Source: Campylobacter sp. (lineage in GTDB: Bacteria; Campylobacterota; Campylobacteria; Campylobacterales; Campylobacteraceae). From it: 5,796 bases of DNA. The notes under the pieces are model-generated. The model was given only the letters and a program-made list of their open reading frames with translations, had not been told where the DNA came from and made no database searches. Where the stretch lies: NCBI GenBank assembly GCA_024680445.1, contig JAILCJ010000219.1, positions 1 through 5,796 on the forward strand, read 5' to 3'. Both the position numbers and the translations under genes were made by a program. Positions 1 to 5,568 of this stretch are shown one piece after another. The first letter of the stretch is position 1; every line of letters begins with the position of its first letter.

Positions 1-352
1 TAATTAAAATATTTTTCTTGGATTATTTAATATATGTTGTAAAAAAATTGAAGTAATATTCGTTAAAAAGTTGTATCATTTCGCCGATTAGAGAAAAATC
101 TCCTTTTTTTGTAATAGCCCGACAAAAACCTCCCCCCAAATCCGTCGGGCTCTTCCAATCCTATTTTACAAGTAAAGCAAATAATTTCCACGCCTTAACT
201 TATAAATTCATAGAAATTTTTAAGCAAATACCATAAAATTTGAATTAAGAAAAATTTTAAGTATTTTTCAACGGCAAAATTTTTAAACAGATAATTATTC
301 ATAAAATATAAAAATTTTTAAATTATGTTTATAACATTTCATAAAAAAAGCA
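1..352. other. AT-rich intergenic stretch, no confident gene
   Basis: No ORF here has a believable start and ribosome binding site. A short hairpin-like element, GAGA-AAAA-TCTC (91-102), is followed by T7 (104-110) and could be a weak plus-strand terminator for a gene to the left of the window. The only GC-rich patch is the hairpin at 116-151. On the minus strand a frame without stops runs from 160 to 23 (45 codons after a TAG). It has no ATG at its left end and no well-placed ribosome binding site, so it is at most a gene remnant. A TATAAC at 330-335 could be a secondary sigma-70 -10 box for the gene at 406. Confidence 0.5.
116..151. other. GC-rich hairpin with C6/G6 loop
   Basis: AGCCCGAC (116-123) and GTCGGGCT (144-151) form a perfect 8-bp inverted repeat around a 20-nt loop that contains CCTCCCCCC (C6 at 132-137). 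It stands out in otherwise very AT-rich DNA. Neither strand has a clear T-run directly after the stem, so it is not a standard factor-independent terminator. It could be a structured RNA element, a protein site, or a relic of coding DNA. The pairing is seen directly; any function is inference. Confidence 0.45.
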
Positions 353-379
353 TAAAGTCAAATGGCTTTTTGCCGATTT
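353..379 (+). promoter_or_regulatory. sigma-28 (FliA) type promoter
   Basis: TAAAGTCA (353-360), 11 bp, then GCCGATTT (372-379). The known enterobacterial FliA consensus is TAAAGTTT-N11-GCCGATAA, and Campylobacter sigma-28 -10 boxes are CGATAT or CGATTT-like, so both half-sites and the spacing fit. Transcription would start near 386-388. That leaves a leader of about 20 nt holding the ribosome binding site and the ATG at 406, and puts the upstream in-frame ATG at 325 before the promoter. The match is seen; use by FliA is inferred. Confidence 0.7.
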
Positions 380-405
380 ATCACTCAACTTTAACGGAGA
401 ATAAT

Positions 406-1623
406 ATGCGAATACACAATTACAGTGTCGCAATGACTGCGAACAAAGCGTATTATCAAGGAGCGATAAATCTTTCAAGTAACACTCAAGAAATAGGTGC
501 TTCAAACTACACGAAGCTTTTTGAAAAAAATGGCGATGTTTTTGACACAGACACTCAAAATACTCAAGCAAATTCCCAGATACGAACGCCATTAACCAGA
601 TCAAATCCGCTCGGTTTTGACGATGTGGCTTTAAATTCGGCTATCAAATCCTTTGCCAAGCACGGTATAACTTTGGCTAGCAAATTCCGCCCAAACGCCC
701 TAGATAGCGAGACTTTTAGCCAAGCTTTAAACTCGACTCAAACCCACATCCAAAGCGAGGCGCTTACATTTTCAACCAAGGCGATAGTGCAAACTAGCAA
801 CGGAAAAAGCCTTGATATCGGGCTTAACTACAATATCTCAAGCCAAATGATAAGTTTTAGCGCCCTTAAACGAAGCGAACTTTACGATCCGCTCGTTATC
901 ACGTTAGATGGGCAATTTCCAGAGCTTGGAGCAAGGACTTTTGAATTTGATATCGACTGCGACGGTTGTAGCGATCAAATAAGCACTTTGGGGCAAAATA
1001 GCGGATTTTTGGCGCTCGATCGCAATGCCAACGGTCTTATCGATGATGCAACGGAGCTTTTTGGCACAAAAAGTGGCAACGGTTTTGGTGAACTTTCCTT
1101 TTTCGACGAGGACGAAAACGGCTGGATAGACGAAAACGATTCTATTTTTGACAAGCTTAGGATTTGGCTTAAAAGCGACAAGGGCGATCGTCTAGTTGCA
1201 CTCGGTGAAATCGGGCTTGGTGCGATATTTTTGGGGAGTATTTCAAGCATTTTTAGCATGCGAGACGAAGCAAATGACGAAAGAGCAAGGCTTACAAACA
1301 GTGGTTTTGCACTCTTTGAAAACGGCAACAGCGCGCTTTTAGCCCAACTTGATATGGCAAAGCTTAAAAAAGCAGACAAGTTTTCGCTTTATGGGCTAAA
1401 TTTCGCTTTAAACGACGAAAAAATCACCTCAAATTTAAGCAGAAAAAATATGCGTTCAAAGCTTTTTAAAAGTCGAATTCAAAATTCTTTAAACGCACTT
1501 TACGCCAAACTTAGTGCCTTAAATGCAAAACTTTCGGCATCATCGCCAGAACGTTGTGGCTCGATCCGTACGCAAATCGGCTTAGTTAATGCACAAATTT
1601 TTATGCTAAAATCCATGGTCTAA
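406..1623 (+). CDS. calcium-loop (EF-hand/dockerin-like) protein of unknown function
   Basis: The protein has 405 residues. The start at 406 is chosen over the in-frame ATG at 325 because GGAGA (396-400) lies 5 nt upstream and the sigma-28 promoter lies between the two. The N-terminus (MRIHNYSVAMTANKAYYQ) has no signal peptide and there is no membrane segment. From residue 161 (DPLVITLDG) it matches, from memory, a widespread proteobacterial family of unknown function, often named VCBS or hypothetical. Three Asp/Asn-rich loops are visible: DIDCDG (182-187), DRNANGLIDD (205-214) followed by ATELFG, and DEDENGWIDEND (234-245). These resemble Ca2+-binding EF-hand or dockerin loops. The family-like part ends near QLDMA (314-318). 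After it comes a Lys/Leu/Ala-rich, probably helical or coiled-coil tail (about 345-400). The first 160 residues are Ser/Thr/Asn/Gln-rich. The gene stands alone. Function is unknown; calcium binding and co-expression with flagella are inferences. Confidence 0.88.
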   Translation: MRIHNYSVAMTANKAYYQGAINLSSNTQEIGASNYTKLFEKNGDVFDTDTQNTQANSQIRTPLTRSNPLGFDDVALNSAIKSFAKHGITLASKFRPNALDSETFSQALNSTQTHIQSEALTFSTKAIVQTSNGKSLDIGLNYNISSQMISFSALKRSELYDPLVITLDGQFPELGARTFEFDIDCDGCSDQISTLGQNSGFLALDRNANGLIDDATELFGTKSGNGFGELSFFDEDENGWIDENDSIFDKLRIWLKSDKGDRLVALGEIGLGAIFLGSISSIFSMRDEANDERARLTNSGFALFENGNSALLAQLDMAKLKKADKFSLYGLNFALNDEKITSNLSRKNMRSKLFKSRIQNSLNALYAKLSALNAKLSASSPERCGSIRTQIGLVNAQIFMLKSMV

Positions 1624-1909
1624 GCAAATTCGCTTTTAAAATATCAAATTTGATAGCTTTTTAGCCACGCTGTGTGTTTTTTGCTTATCAAATTTGATTT
1701 GTGCTTTGGCTATTTTGTGGATTTTTTCGCTTATCAAATTTGATTTGAAAATTATCAAATTTGCTTGTAAAATTATCAAATTTGATTTGAAATTTAGCTA
1801 CCTGTGGATTTTATTGTTTATCAAATTTGATTTGTGCTTTGGTTATCTTGCGGATTTTATTGTTTATCAAATTTGATAGCTTTTAGCTACTTTGTGGCTT
1901 TTCTTATTT

Positions 1910-1997
1910 ATCAAATTTGATTTGAAAATTATCAAATTTACTTGTTAAATTGTTAAATTTGATTTGAAATTTAGCTACTCTGCGGATTTTATTGTTT
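1910..1997. repeat. 88-bp duplicate of 1733-1819
   Basis: Both blocks have the order short unit, short unit, long unit ending GGATTTTATTGTTT. The second copy carries a few substitutions, including a damaged third palindrome (GTTAAATTTGAT), and is 1 bp longer near the TGTGG/TGCGG core. The copies are 177 bp apart. Confidence 0.85.
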
Positions 1998-2099
1998 ATC
2001 AAATTTGATAGCTTTTTAGCCACGCTGTGTGTTTTTTGCTTATCAAATTTGATTTGTGCTTTGGTTACCCTGTGGATTTTTTCGCTTATCAAATTTGAT
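1998..2099. repeat. 102-bp duplicate of 1643-1744
   Basis: This block repeats 1643-1744 with four substitutions, all in the segment GGCTATTTTGTGG versus GGTTACCCTGTGG. Each copy spans two complete long units plus the next palindrome. The copies lie 355 bp apart, showing that the array grew by duplication of multi-unit blocks and not only by single-unit slippage. Confidence 0.9.
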
Positions 2100-2238
2100 A
2101 GCTTTTTAGTCACTCTGTGGATTTTTTAGAACATCAAATTTGCTTGTAAATTTATCAAATTTGATTTTGTTAATTTTTGCATTTTAAAATTATCAAATTT
2201 GCTTTGTGCTTTGGCTATTCTGTGAATTTTTTTGCTAT

Positions 2239-2262
2239 CGGTAGTATAAACGGTAGTATAAA
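2239..2262. repeat. two perfect 12-bp tandem repeats
   Basis: CGGTAGTATAAA occurs twice head to tail (2239-2250 and 2251-2262). Each copy carries a TATAAA, so on the plus strand this is also a duplicated weak -10-like box, pointing toward the antisense side of the tRNA. Promoter activity is speculative. Confidence 0.7.
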
Positions 2263-2270
2263 AATCTTGA

Positions 2271-2300
2271 TAGCAAGTGATAACAAGTGCTAACAAGTTT
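2271..2300. repeat. three imperfect 10-bp tandem repeats
   Basis: TAGCAAGTGA, TAACAAGTGC and TAACAAGTTT are contiguous, about one helical turn each. They sit between the palindrome array and the tRNA gene. No function is recognised. Confidence 0.6.
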
Positions 2301-2374
2301 TAGTAATTTTATTCAGAAAAGCCTAAAAAATCGATAAATTTTAAAATATTTTGGTTGTTTTTGGTGCTAAGTGA

Positions 2375-2392
2375 TTGTAACTTTTTGTAACT
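2375..2392. repeat. short direct repeat beside tRNA 3' end
   Basis: TTGTAACT occurs at 2375-2382 and 2385-2392, just downstream of the tRNA on its strand. The copies are direct repeats 10 bp apart. No copy of the tRNA 3' end was seen elsewhere in the window, so this does not look like a pair of attachment sites. Confidence 0.5.
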
Positions 2393-2394
2393 CG

Positions 2395-2482
2395 TGGCGG
2401 ATAGAGAGAGATTCGAACTCTCGGTGAGTTGCCCCACACACGCGTTCCAGGCGTGCTCCTTAAACCGCTCGGACATCTATCC
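2395..2482 (-). tRNA. tRNA-Ser (anticodon GGA)
   Basis: On the minus strand the 88-nt molecule folds as a class II tRNA. The acceptor stem is GGATAGA with TCTATCC, followed by discriminator G and an encoded CCA (2397-2395). The D arm contains CCGAGCGGTTTAAGG. The anticodon stem is CACGC/GCGTG around loop CTGGAAC, giving anticodon GGA, which reads UCC and UCU. A long variable arm, typical of serine tRNAs, precedes the T arm GAGAG-TTCGAAT-CTCTC. It is a single-gene transcript as far as can be seen, with its own -10 box. Confidence 0.97.
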
Positions 2483-2492
2483 AAAAAGGATG

Positions 2493-2498
2493 ATTATA
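2493..2498 (-). promoter_or_regulatory. -10 box of tRNA-Ser
   Basis: TATAAT read on the minus strand, 10 nt before the first base of the mature tRNA, within TTTTATATAATCATCC. No convincing -35 hexamer is seen, as is usual for Campylobacter sigma-70 promoters. The precursor would have only a few extra 5' bases. Confidence 0.7.
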
Positions 2499-2553
2499 TA
2501 AAATTTTCTCTTAATTTTTAGCATTTTTACTAAAAAACATCAAGCAAATTAAT

Positions 2554-2565
2554 ATCAAATTTGAT
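2554..2565. repeat. dispersed ATCAAATTTGAT palindrome
   Basis: A single exact copy of the array palindrome, located upstream of the tRNA promoter and 12 bp beyond the stop codon of the small ORF at 2578-2796. Confidence 0.9.
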
Positions 2566-2577
2566 TTATTTTTAGAC

Positions 2578-2796
2578 TTAAAATTTCGTTTTTATGCACC
2601 TAAAATTTAAAAAATCATTTGCGAAATATTGCCTTGCATCTCGCCTACAAACATGAGTATTTAATTTTGTTTTAAAATCATCAAAAAGCAAATCCGCCTC
2701 TGCCTTGCTTTGATTTGCAAAAAGTCCAAAAATCACGGCAAATTTTGCCTCCAAAACCCCTGCTACAACAGCATTTGTGAAAATACGTCTTGTCAT
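2578..2796 (-). CDS. small hypothetical protein, 72 aa
   Basis: The ORF begins MTRRIFTNAVVAGVLEAKFA and I do not recognise the family. Residues 9-27 form a hydrophobic stretch (AVVAGVLEAKFAVIFGLFA) broken by Glu and Lys, so a membrane helix is doubtful. The rest is mixed and charged, with two Cys. In favour of a real gene: codon use includes GC-richer codons (GCG, GAG, AGC, CGA) unlike the surrounding intergenic DNA, an in-frame stop lies just upstream so the ATG is well placed, and the opposite strand is full of stops. Against: the upstream sequence (GAAAGTGAAAAATT) has only a poor ribosome binding site. It lies 119 bp after thiM on the same strand, separated by a hairpin, so it is probably not strongly co-transcribed. 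Confidence 0.5.
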   Translation of the reverse strand: MTRRIFTNAVVAGVLEAKFAVIFGLFANQSKAEADLLFDDFKTKLNTHVCRRDARQYFANDFLNFRCIKTKF

Positions 2797-2828
2797 AATT
2801 TTTCACTTTCAAAAATAAATTTCTTCAC

Positions 2829-2840
2829 ATCAAATTTGAT
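2829..2840. repeat. dispersed ATCAAATTTGAT palindrome
   Basis: A second isolated exact copy, between thiM and the 72-codon ORF. On the minus strand it is 32 bp upstream of that ORF's ATG, so it could overlap its promoter region. Confidence 0.9.
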
Positions 2841-2867
2841 AAATATGCTTAAAAAATAAGCAAATTT
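2841..2867 (-). terminator. possible thiM terminator hairpin
   Basis: TGCTTA (2846-2851) pairs with TAAGCA (2857-2862) around a five-base loop. After one mismatch, AAAT (2841-2844) pairs with ATTT (2864-2867). On the minus strand this sits about 50 bp after the thiM stop. It is AT-rich and the following T-run is broken (ATATTTAT), so efficiency is uncertain. Confidence 0.4.
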
Positions 2868-2915
2868 TAGTTTTTAAAAAATCCATCGCTACCCAAAAAA
2901 CTTACAAAACTCAAA

Positions 2916-3719
2916 TTATATATTTTGGATATCGCTGTCTGAAATTTGCGAAAGAGCATCAATGAAAAATGTCCTAAAACTACCGTTTGCACCGCCAATT
3001 TCGATAGTTTTTTGCACCGCTTTTTCGCCGGCGATATTAAAGGCAAAAACCCCAGCATTTATGGCTTGAAAAACTGGTATTTTCGCTACCTTCGCACTTG
3101 CTAAAAATGCCGCCAAAACGCCCCCTTGCATACAACCGCTACCAGTTATCTTGCTCATCATCGCACTTCCACGCTCACAAAGCCTTATGTCATCGCCATT
3201 TGTGATGATATCAGTCTCCCCAGAAAGCACCACACAAGCCTCCGTTTTTTTTGCCAAAAGTTTTGCCGAATTTATATGCGTTTGTAAGTCTATATTTACA
3301 TCTATATAACTCGCATCTACGCCCCTAGTTTCGCCACTTTGAGTGGCTAAAAAGCTAATTTCTGAAACATTTGCACGAATTAGTGAAAAATGTATATTTT
3401 CAAGCAATTTTTTTGTGACTTCGTTTCTGTATCTTGTCGCTCCTACGCCGACAGGATCGAGAATTACCGGGATATTTAATGCATTTGCCATTTTGCCAGC
3501 CGTAAGCATGGCGCTAATGGTGCGAGAATTTAAAGTCCCTATGTTGATAAGAAGGGCATTTGCTATGACTATCATTTGGCTAACTTCGATTTCTTCGTCG
3601 CTCATAACCGGTGAAGCACCGATAGAAAGGATAGAATTTGCTACATCATTTGCAGTGACATAGTTTGTGATACAGTGAATAAGCGGGTGTAAATCATGTA
3701 TTTTTTGTATAATTTGCAT
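2916..3719 (-). CDS. thiM: hydroxyethylthiazole kinase ThiM
   Basis: This cytoplasmic kinase phosphorylates 4-methyl-5-(2-hydroxyethyl)thiazole with ATP. The product is the thiazole phosphate that ThiE joins to HMP-PP, so the role is salvage into thiamine phosphate. At 267 residues it has the usual family length and is complete. Visible family motifs are HPLIHCITNYVTANDVAN (11-28), GASPVMSDE (34-42), LDPVGVGATRYRN (87-99), RANVSE (115-120), GETD (167-170), ITGSGCMQGG (191-200) with the conserved active-site Cys196, and GSFRTFFIDAL (246-256). The ATG has a good ribosome binding site, AAGGAA (3730-3725), 5 nt upstream. thiD and thiE are not adjacent in this window. The leader is too short for a TPP riboswitch, so TPP control of that kind is not expected. 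It is divergent from the CorC-type gene. Confidence 0.95.
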   Translation of the reverse strand: MQIIQKIHDLHPLIHCITNYVTANDVANSILSIGASPVMSDEEIEVSQMIVIANALLINIGTLNSRTISAMLTAGKMANALNIPVILDPVGVGATRYRNEVTKKLLENIHFSLIRANVSEISFLATQSGETRGVDASYIDVNIDLQTHINSAKLLAKKTEACVVLSGETDIITNGDDIRLCERGSAMMSKITGSGCMQGGVLAAFLASAKVAKIPVFQAINAGVFAFNIAGEKAVQKTIEIGGANGSFRTFFIDALSQISDSDIQNI

Positions 3720-3744
3720 ATAAATTCCTTGAAAAATTTTACGA

Positions 3745-3750
3745 ATTTTA
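3745..3750 (-). promoter_or_regulatory. candidate -10 box of thiM
   Basis: TAAAAT on the minus strand, within TTAGATAAAATTCG, about 25 nt before the ATG and upstream of the AAGGAA ribosome binding site. It lies only 31 bp from the divergent TATAAT box at 3782, so the upstream regions of the two promoters overlap. Confidence 0.45.
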
Positions 3751-3781
3751 TCTAAAATTTTAAAAAATGCAAGTTTTTTGC

Positions 3782-3787
3782 TATAAT
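3782..3787 (+). promoter_or_regulatory. -10 box of the CorC-type gene
   Basis: TATAAT preceded by TTTTTTGC, a close fit to the T-rich extended -10 promoters of Campylobacter. The start would be near 3794, giving a leader of about 25 nt. That supports the TTG at 3819 as the start. Confidence 0.7.
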
Positions 3788-3818
3788 TTTGCGATTATTT
3801 TATTTTTAAGGATCTTAC

Positions 3819-5156
3819 TTGCATCTTGCTGACAATTCTTTTTTAATGATTTCGCTTGCTATTTTGTTTATTTTATTTAACGCTTTTTTTGTTATTTCAG
3901 AGTTTTCTTTAGTAAAAATCCGCAAAACCAGACTTGAAGAACTTATTAAAGAAAAACGACCAAACGCTAAACTTGCCCTTGATATGTCAAACCAACTAGA
4001 CACTTATCTTAGCGCAACTCAACTTGGTATCACACTTAGTTCACTTGCCCTTGGTTGGATAGGCGAACCAGCTGTTGCAAGGCTTTTTGAAGCAGCATTT
4101 ACAGAATTTTTTAAAGACAATCCTATACTTTTACACACGGTTAGTTTTTCCATAGCATTTACGCTTATAACCTTGCTACATGTCGTTATGGGCGAACTTA
4201 TACCAAAATCAATAGCTATCGCAAAAACTGAATCTTCTGTTTTAAAAATCGCACGACCACTTCACATTTTTTGGGTGATTTGCTCACCTATCATCAAAAC
4301 TTTTGACGCTTGTGCACGTTTTGGACTTAAAATTTTAGGCATACAACAAGCCAGCGAAAATGACTTTGTGCATTCAGAAGAAGAGATAAAAATCATAGCC
4401 GGTGAGAGCCTAAAAGGCGGGGTTTTGGATAGTTTTGAAACAGAAATCATCAAAAACGCCGTTGATTTTTCTGAAACAGTTGCGAAAGAGATCATGACCC
4501 CACGAAAAGACATGGTTTGTATAAATAAACTAAAAAGTTTTGATGAAAATTTGGCTACAATTTTTGAATCAAAATACACTCGTTATCCTTACATAGACGG
4601 CTCAAAAGATACGATTTTAGGCATGATTCACATAAGAGATGTGCTTCAAATTCACTTCGATGATACTATGGAGAAAAATTTTGACAATATAATCAGAGAA
4701 TTTTTGATAGTGCCAGAAAGTTTATCCATAACCAAGATAATCGTTTCTATGAATAAAGAGCAAAAAACTGCCGCTCTTGTTATCGATGAATACGGCGGCA
4801 CCGCAGGCTTTTTAACCATGGAGGATATCATAGAAGAAATTTTTGGCGATATCAACGACGAGCACGACGATGTTTCAACTCAATACAGAATGATAAAAGA
4901 CAATATTTACGAATTTAACGGCAGATACGACCTTGAAGACGCTGGTGAGATCATGGGAATTGATTACGGCGAAGAAATCGACCAAAACACTATCGGCGGC
5001 TATGTTTTCAACCTTATCGGACGCTTGCCTGTTGTTGGTGATAGAGTAGAGGACGAAAACTGCCATTACGAAGTAAGAAAAACGGACGGCGCTAGCATAA
5101 CCAAGGTAAAAATCCATAAAAAAGAAGTCGGCGAAGAAACGCAAAGCGAAGAGTAA
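3819..5156 (+). CDS. CNNM/CorC-type membrane protein with CBS pair (hemolysin-family name)
   Basis: The 445-residue inner-membrane protein has the standard three-part layout. First is a DUF21/CNNM transmembrane domain (about 1-165) with hydrophobic segments near 9-30, 58-80, 103-135 and 145-163 and the motif MGELIPKSIAI (124-134). Next is a CBS pair (about 218-345), opening EIMTPRKDM (224-232) and closing with DEYGGTAGF (323-331) and EDIIEEIFGDI (335-345). Last is a CorC_HlyC domain (about 355-435) with TIGGYVFNLIGRLPVVGD (391-408). Relatives act in Mg2+/Co2+ efflux or resistance; the hemolysin name (TlyC/HlyC) is historical. The start is TTG, chosen because AAGGA (3808-3812) sits 6 nt upstream; the next ATG (codon 10, 3846) lies inside the first membrane segment region and has no such site. 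It appears monocistronic, closed by the hairpin at 5164-5203. Ion specificity cannot be read from sequence. Confidence 0.93.
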   Translation: MHLADNSFLMISLAILFILFNAFFVISEFSLVKIRKTRLEELIKEKRPNAKLALDMSNQLDTYLSATQLGITLSSLALGWIGEPAVARLFEAAFTEFFKDNPILLHTVSFSIAFTLITLLHVVMGELIPKSIAIAKTESSVLKIARPLHIFWVICSPIIKTFDACARFGLKILGIQQASENDFVHSEEEIKIIAGESLKGGVLDSFETEIIKNAVDFSETVAKEIMTPRKDMVCINKLKSFDENLATIFESKYTRYPYIDGSKDTILGMIHIRDVLQIHFDDTMEKNFDNIIREFLIVPESLSITKIIVSMNKEQKTAALVIDEYGGTAGFLTMEDIIEEIFGDINDEHDDVSTQYRMIKDNIYEFNGRYDLEDAGEIMGIDYGEEIDQNTIGGYVFNLIGRLPVVGDRVEDENCHYEVRKTDGASITKVKIHKKEVGEETQSEE

Positions 5157-5163
5157 AAAGTAA

Positions 5164-5203
5164 AAATTTAAGCTAAATTTGATACTAGATTTAGCTTAAA
5201 TTT
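5164..5203 (+). terminator. hairpin after the CorC-type gene
   Basis: AAATTTAAGCTAAAT (5164-5178) and ATTTAGCTTAAATTT (5189-5203) form a perfect 15-bp stem with a 10-nt loop, starting 7 bp after the stop codon. The stem is AT-rich and its right arm ends in TTT. There is no long T tract beyond it, so it may act as a terminator in both directions or as an mRNA 3' stabiliser. Confidence 0.65.
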
Positions 5204-5523
5204 AAACCGCGAACTAAATACCAACTACATAAATCAACTAAATTTTTTAAACATCATAGCAAAAACAAAAGATAAAAAACTATTGATAAATTTTAATGCT
5301 TACAATACAACTAAAATATCATTTTGGCTCAATCCAATTTAAGCTCTTATAAAATGATTGCACCAATAAAAATTAAGTATATCTAACTCTCTTAAATTTC
5401 AAAAAGATCATGAATTTTTATGGTATTTTTTCGCTTTACTCGTAATTTTTCATGACAAAGCCACAAAAAAAGCAAAAAAAGCAAGGTGTAGTTAGTAAAC
5501 ATATGGTTTTGCTTCGCTTTGCT
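5204..5523. other. AT-rich intergenic stretch, nothing recognised
   Basis: All frames on both strands are broken by frequent stops. The only structure noted is an inverted pair TCATGAA (5408-5414) and TTCATGA (5449-5455), whose core TCATGA is itself palindromic, plus runs of AAAAAAAGC around 5464-5481. Confidence 0.5.
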
Positions 5524-5529
5524 TATAAT
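5524..5529 (+). promoter_or_regulatory. -10 box with overlapping inverted repeat
   Basis: TATAAT preceded by TTTGCT, as in Campylobacter sigma-70 promoters. Its last base begins an inverted repeat, TTGCAAC (5529-5535) and GTTGCAA (5551-5557), which spans the expected start near 5536 and could be an operator. Both patterns are visible; activity is inferred. Confidence 0.5.
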
Positions 5530-5568
5530 TGCAACGCAAGCGCAATAAATGTTGCAAAAAGGCATTAC

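Larger units (their letters stand above)
1643..2203. repeat. clustered ATCAAATTTGAT palindrome array
   Basis: There are 16 copies of a 12-bp perfect palindrome or close variants. Exact copies start at 1643, 1687, 1733, 1775, 1820, 1866, 1910, 1998, 2042, 2088 and 2154. Variants start at 1754, 2133 and 2192 (ATCAAATTTGCT), 1931 (ATCAAATTTACT) and 1952 (GTTAAATTTGAT). Start-to-start distances are 44, 46, 21, 21, 45, 46, 44, 21, 21, 46, 44, 46, 45, 21 and 38. Long units share a degenerate T-rich spacer with the core GCYACYCTGTGGATTTT and usually end GCTT or GTTT; short units are TTGAAAATT or TTGTAAAATT. ORFs running through the array encode only low-complexity Lys/Phe/Ile-rich repeats and are not genes. 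The array begins 19 bp after the calcium-loop gene. It could be a protein-binding array, a run of weak terminators or a repeat expansion; no role can be assigned. Confidence 0.93.

Noticed and set aside
325..405. Longer start for the calcium-loop protein at 325
   Set aside because: It precedes the sigma-28 promoter and lacks a clear ribosome binding site, while 406 has GGAGA at good spacing.
1716..1734. sigma-54 promoter in array units (GG...GCTT)
   Set aside because: The GG to GC spacing is 8 bp, not the required 10, and the TGGCAC-like upstream element is absent.
1694..2113. ORFs on either strand through the repeat array
   Set aside because: Their peptides are only translations of the repeat (Lys/Phe/Ile/Leu-rich), with no start signals.
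1643..2203. CRISPR array
   Set aside because: The 32-34 bp gaps are spacer-sized, but the repeat is only 12 bp, the gaps are copies of one another, some gaps are 9 bp, and no cas gene is near.
2375..2482. tRNA-Ser as an integration site of a mobile element
   Set aside because: No integrase is present and no duplicate of the tRNA 3' end was found in the window.
3720..3745. TPP riboswitch upstream of thiM
   Set aside because: Only about 25 nt separate the -10 box from the ATG, too short for the THI element, and no CUGAGA-type motif is seen.
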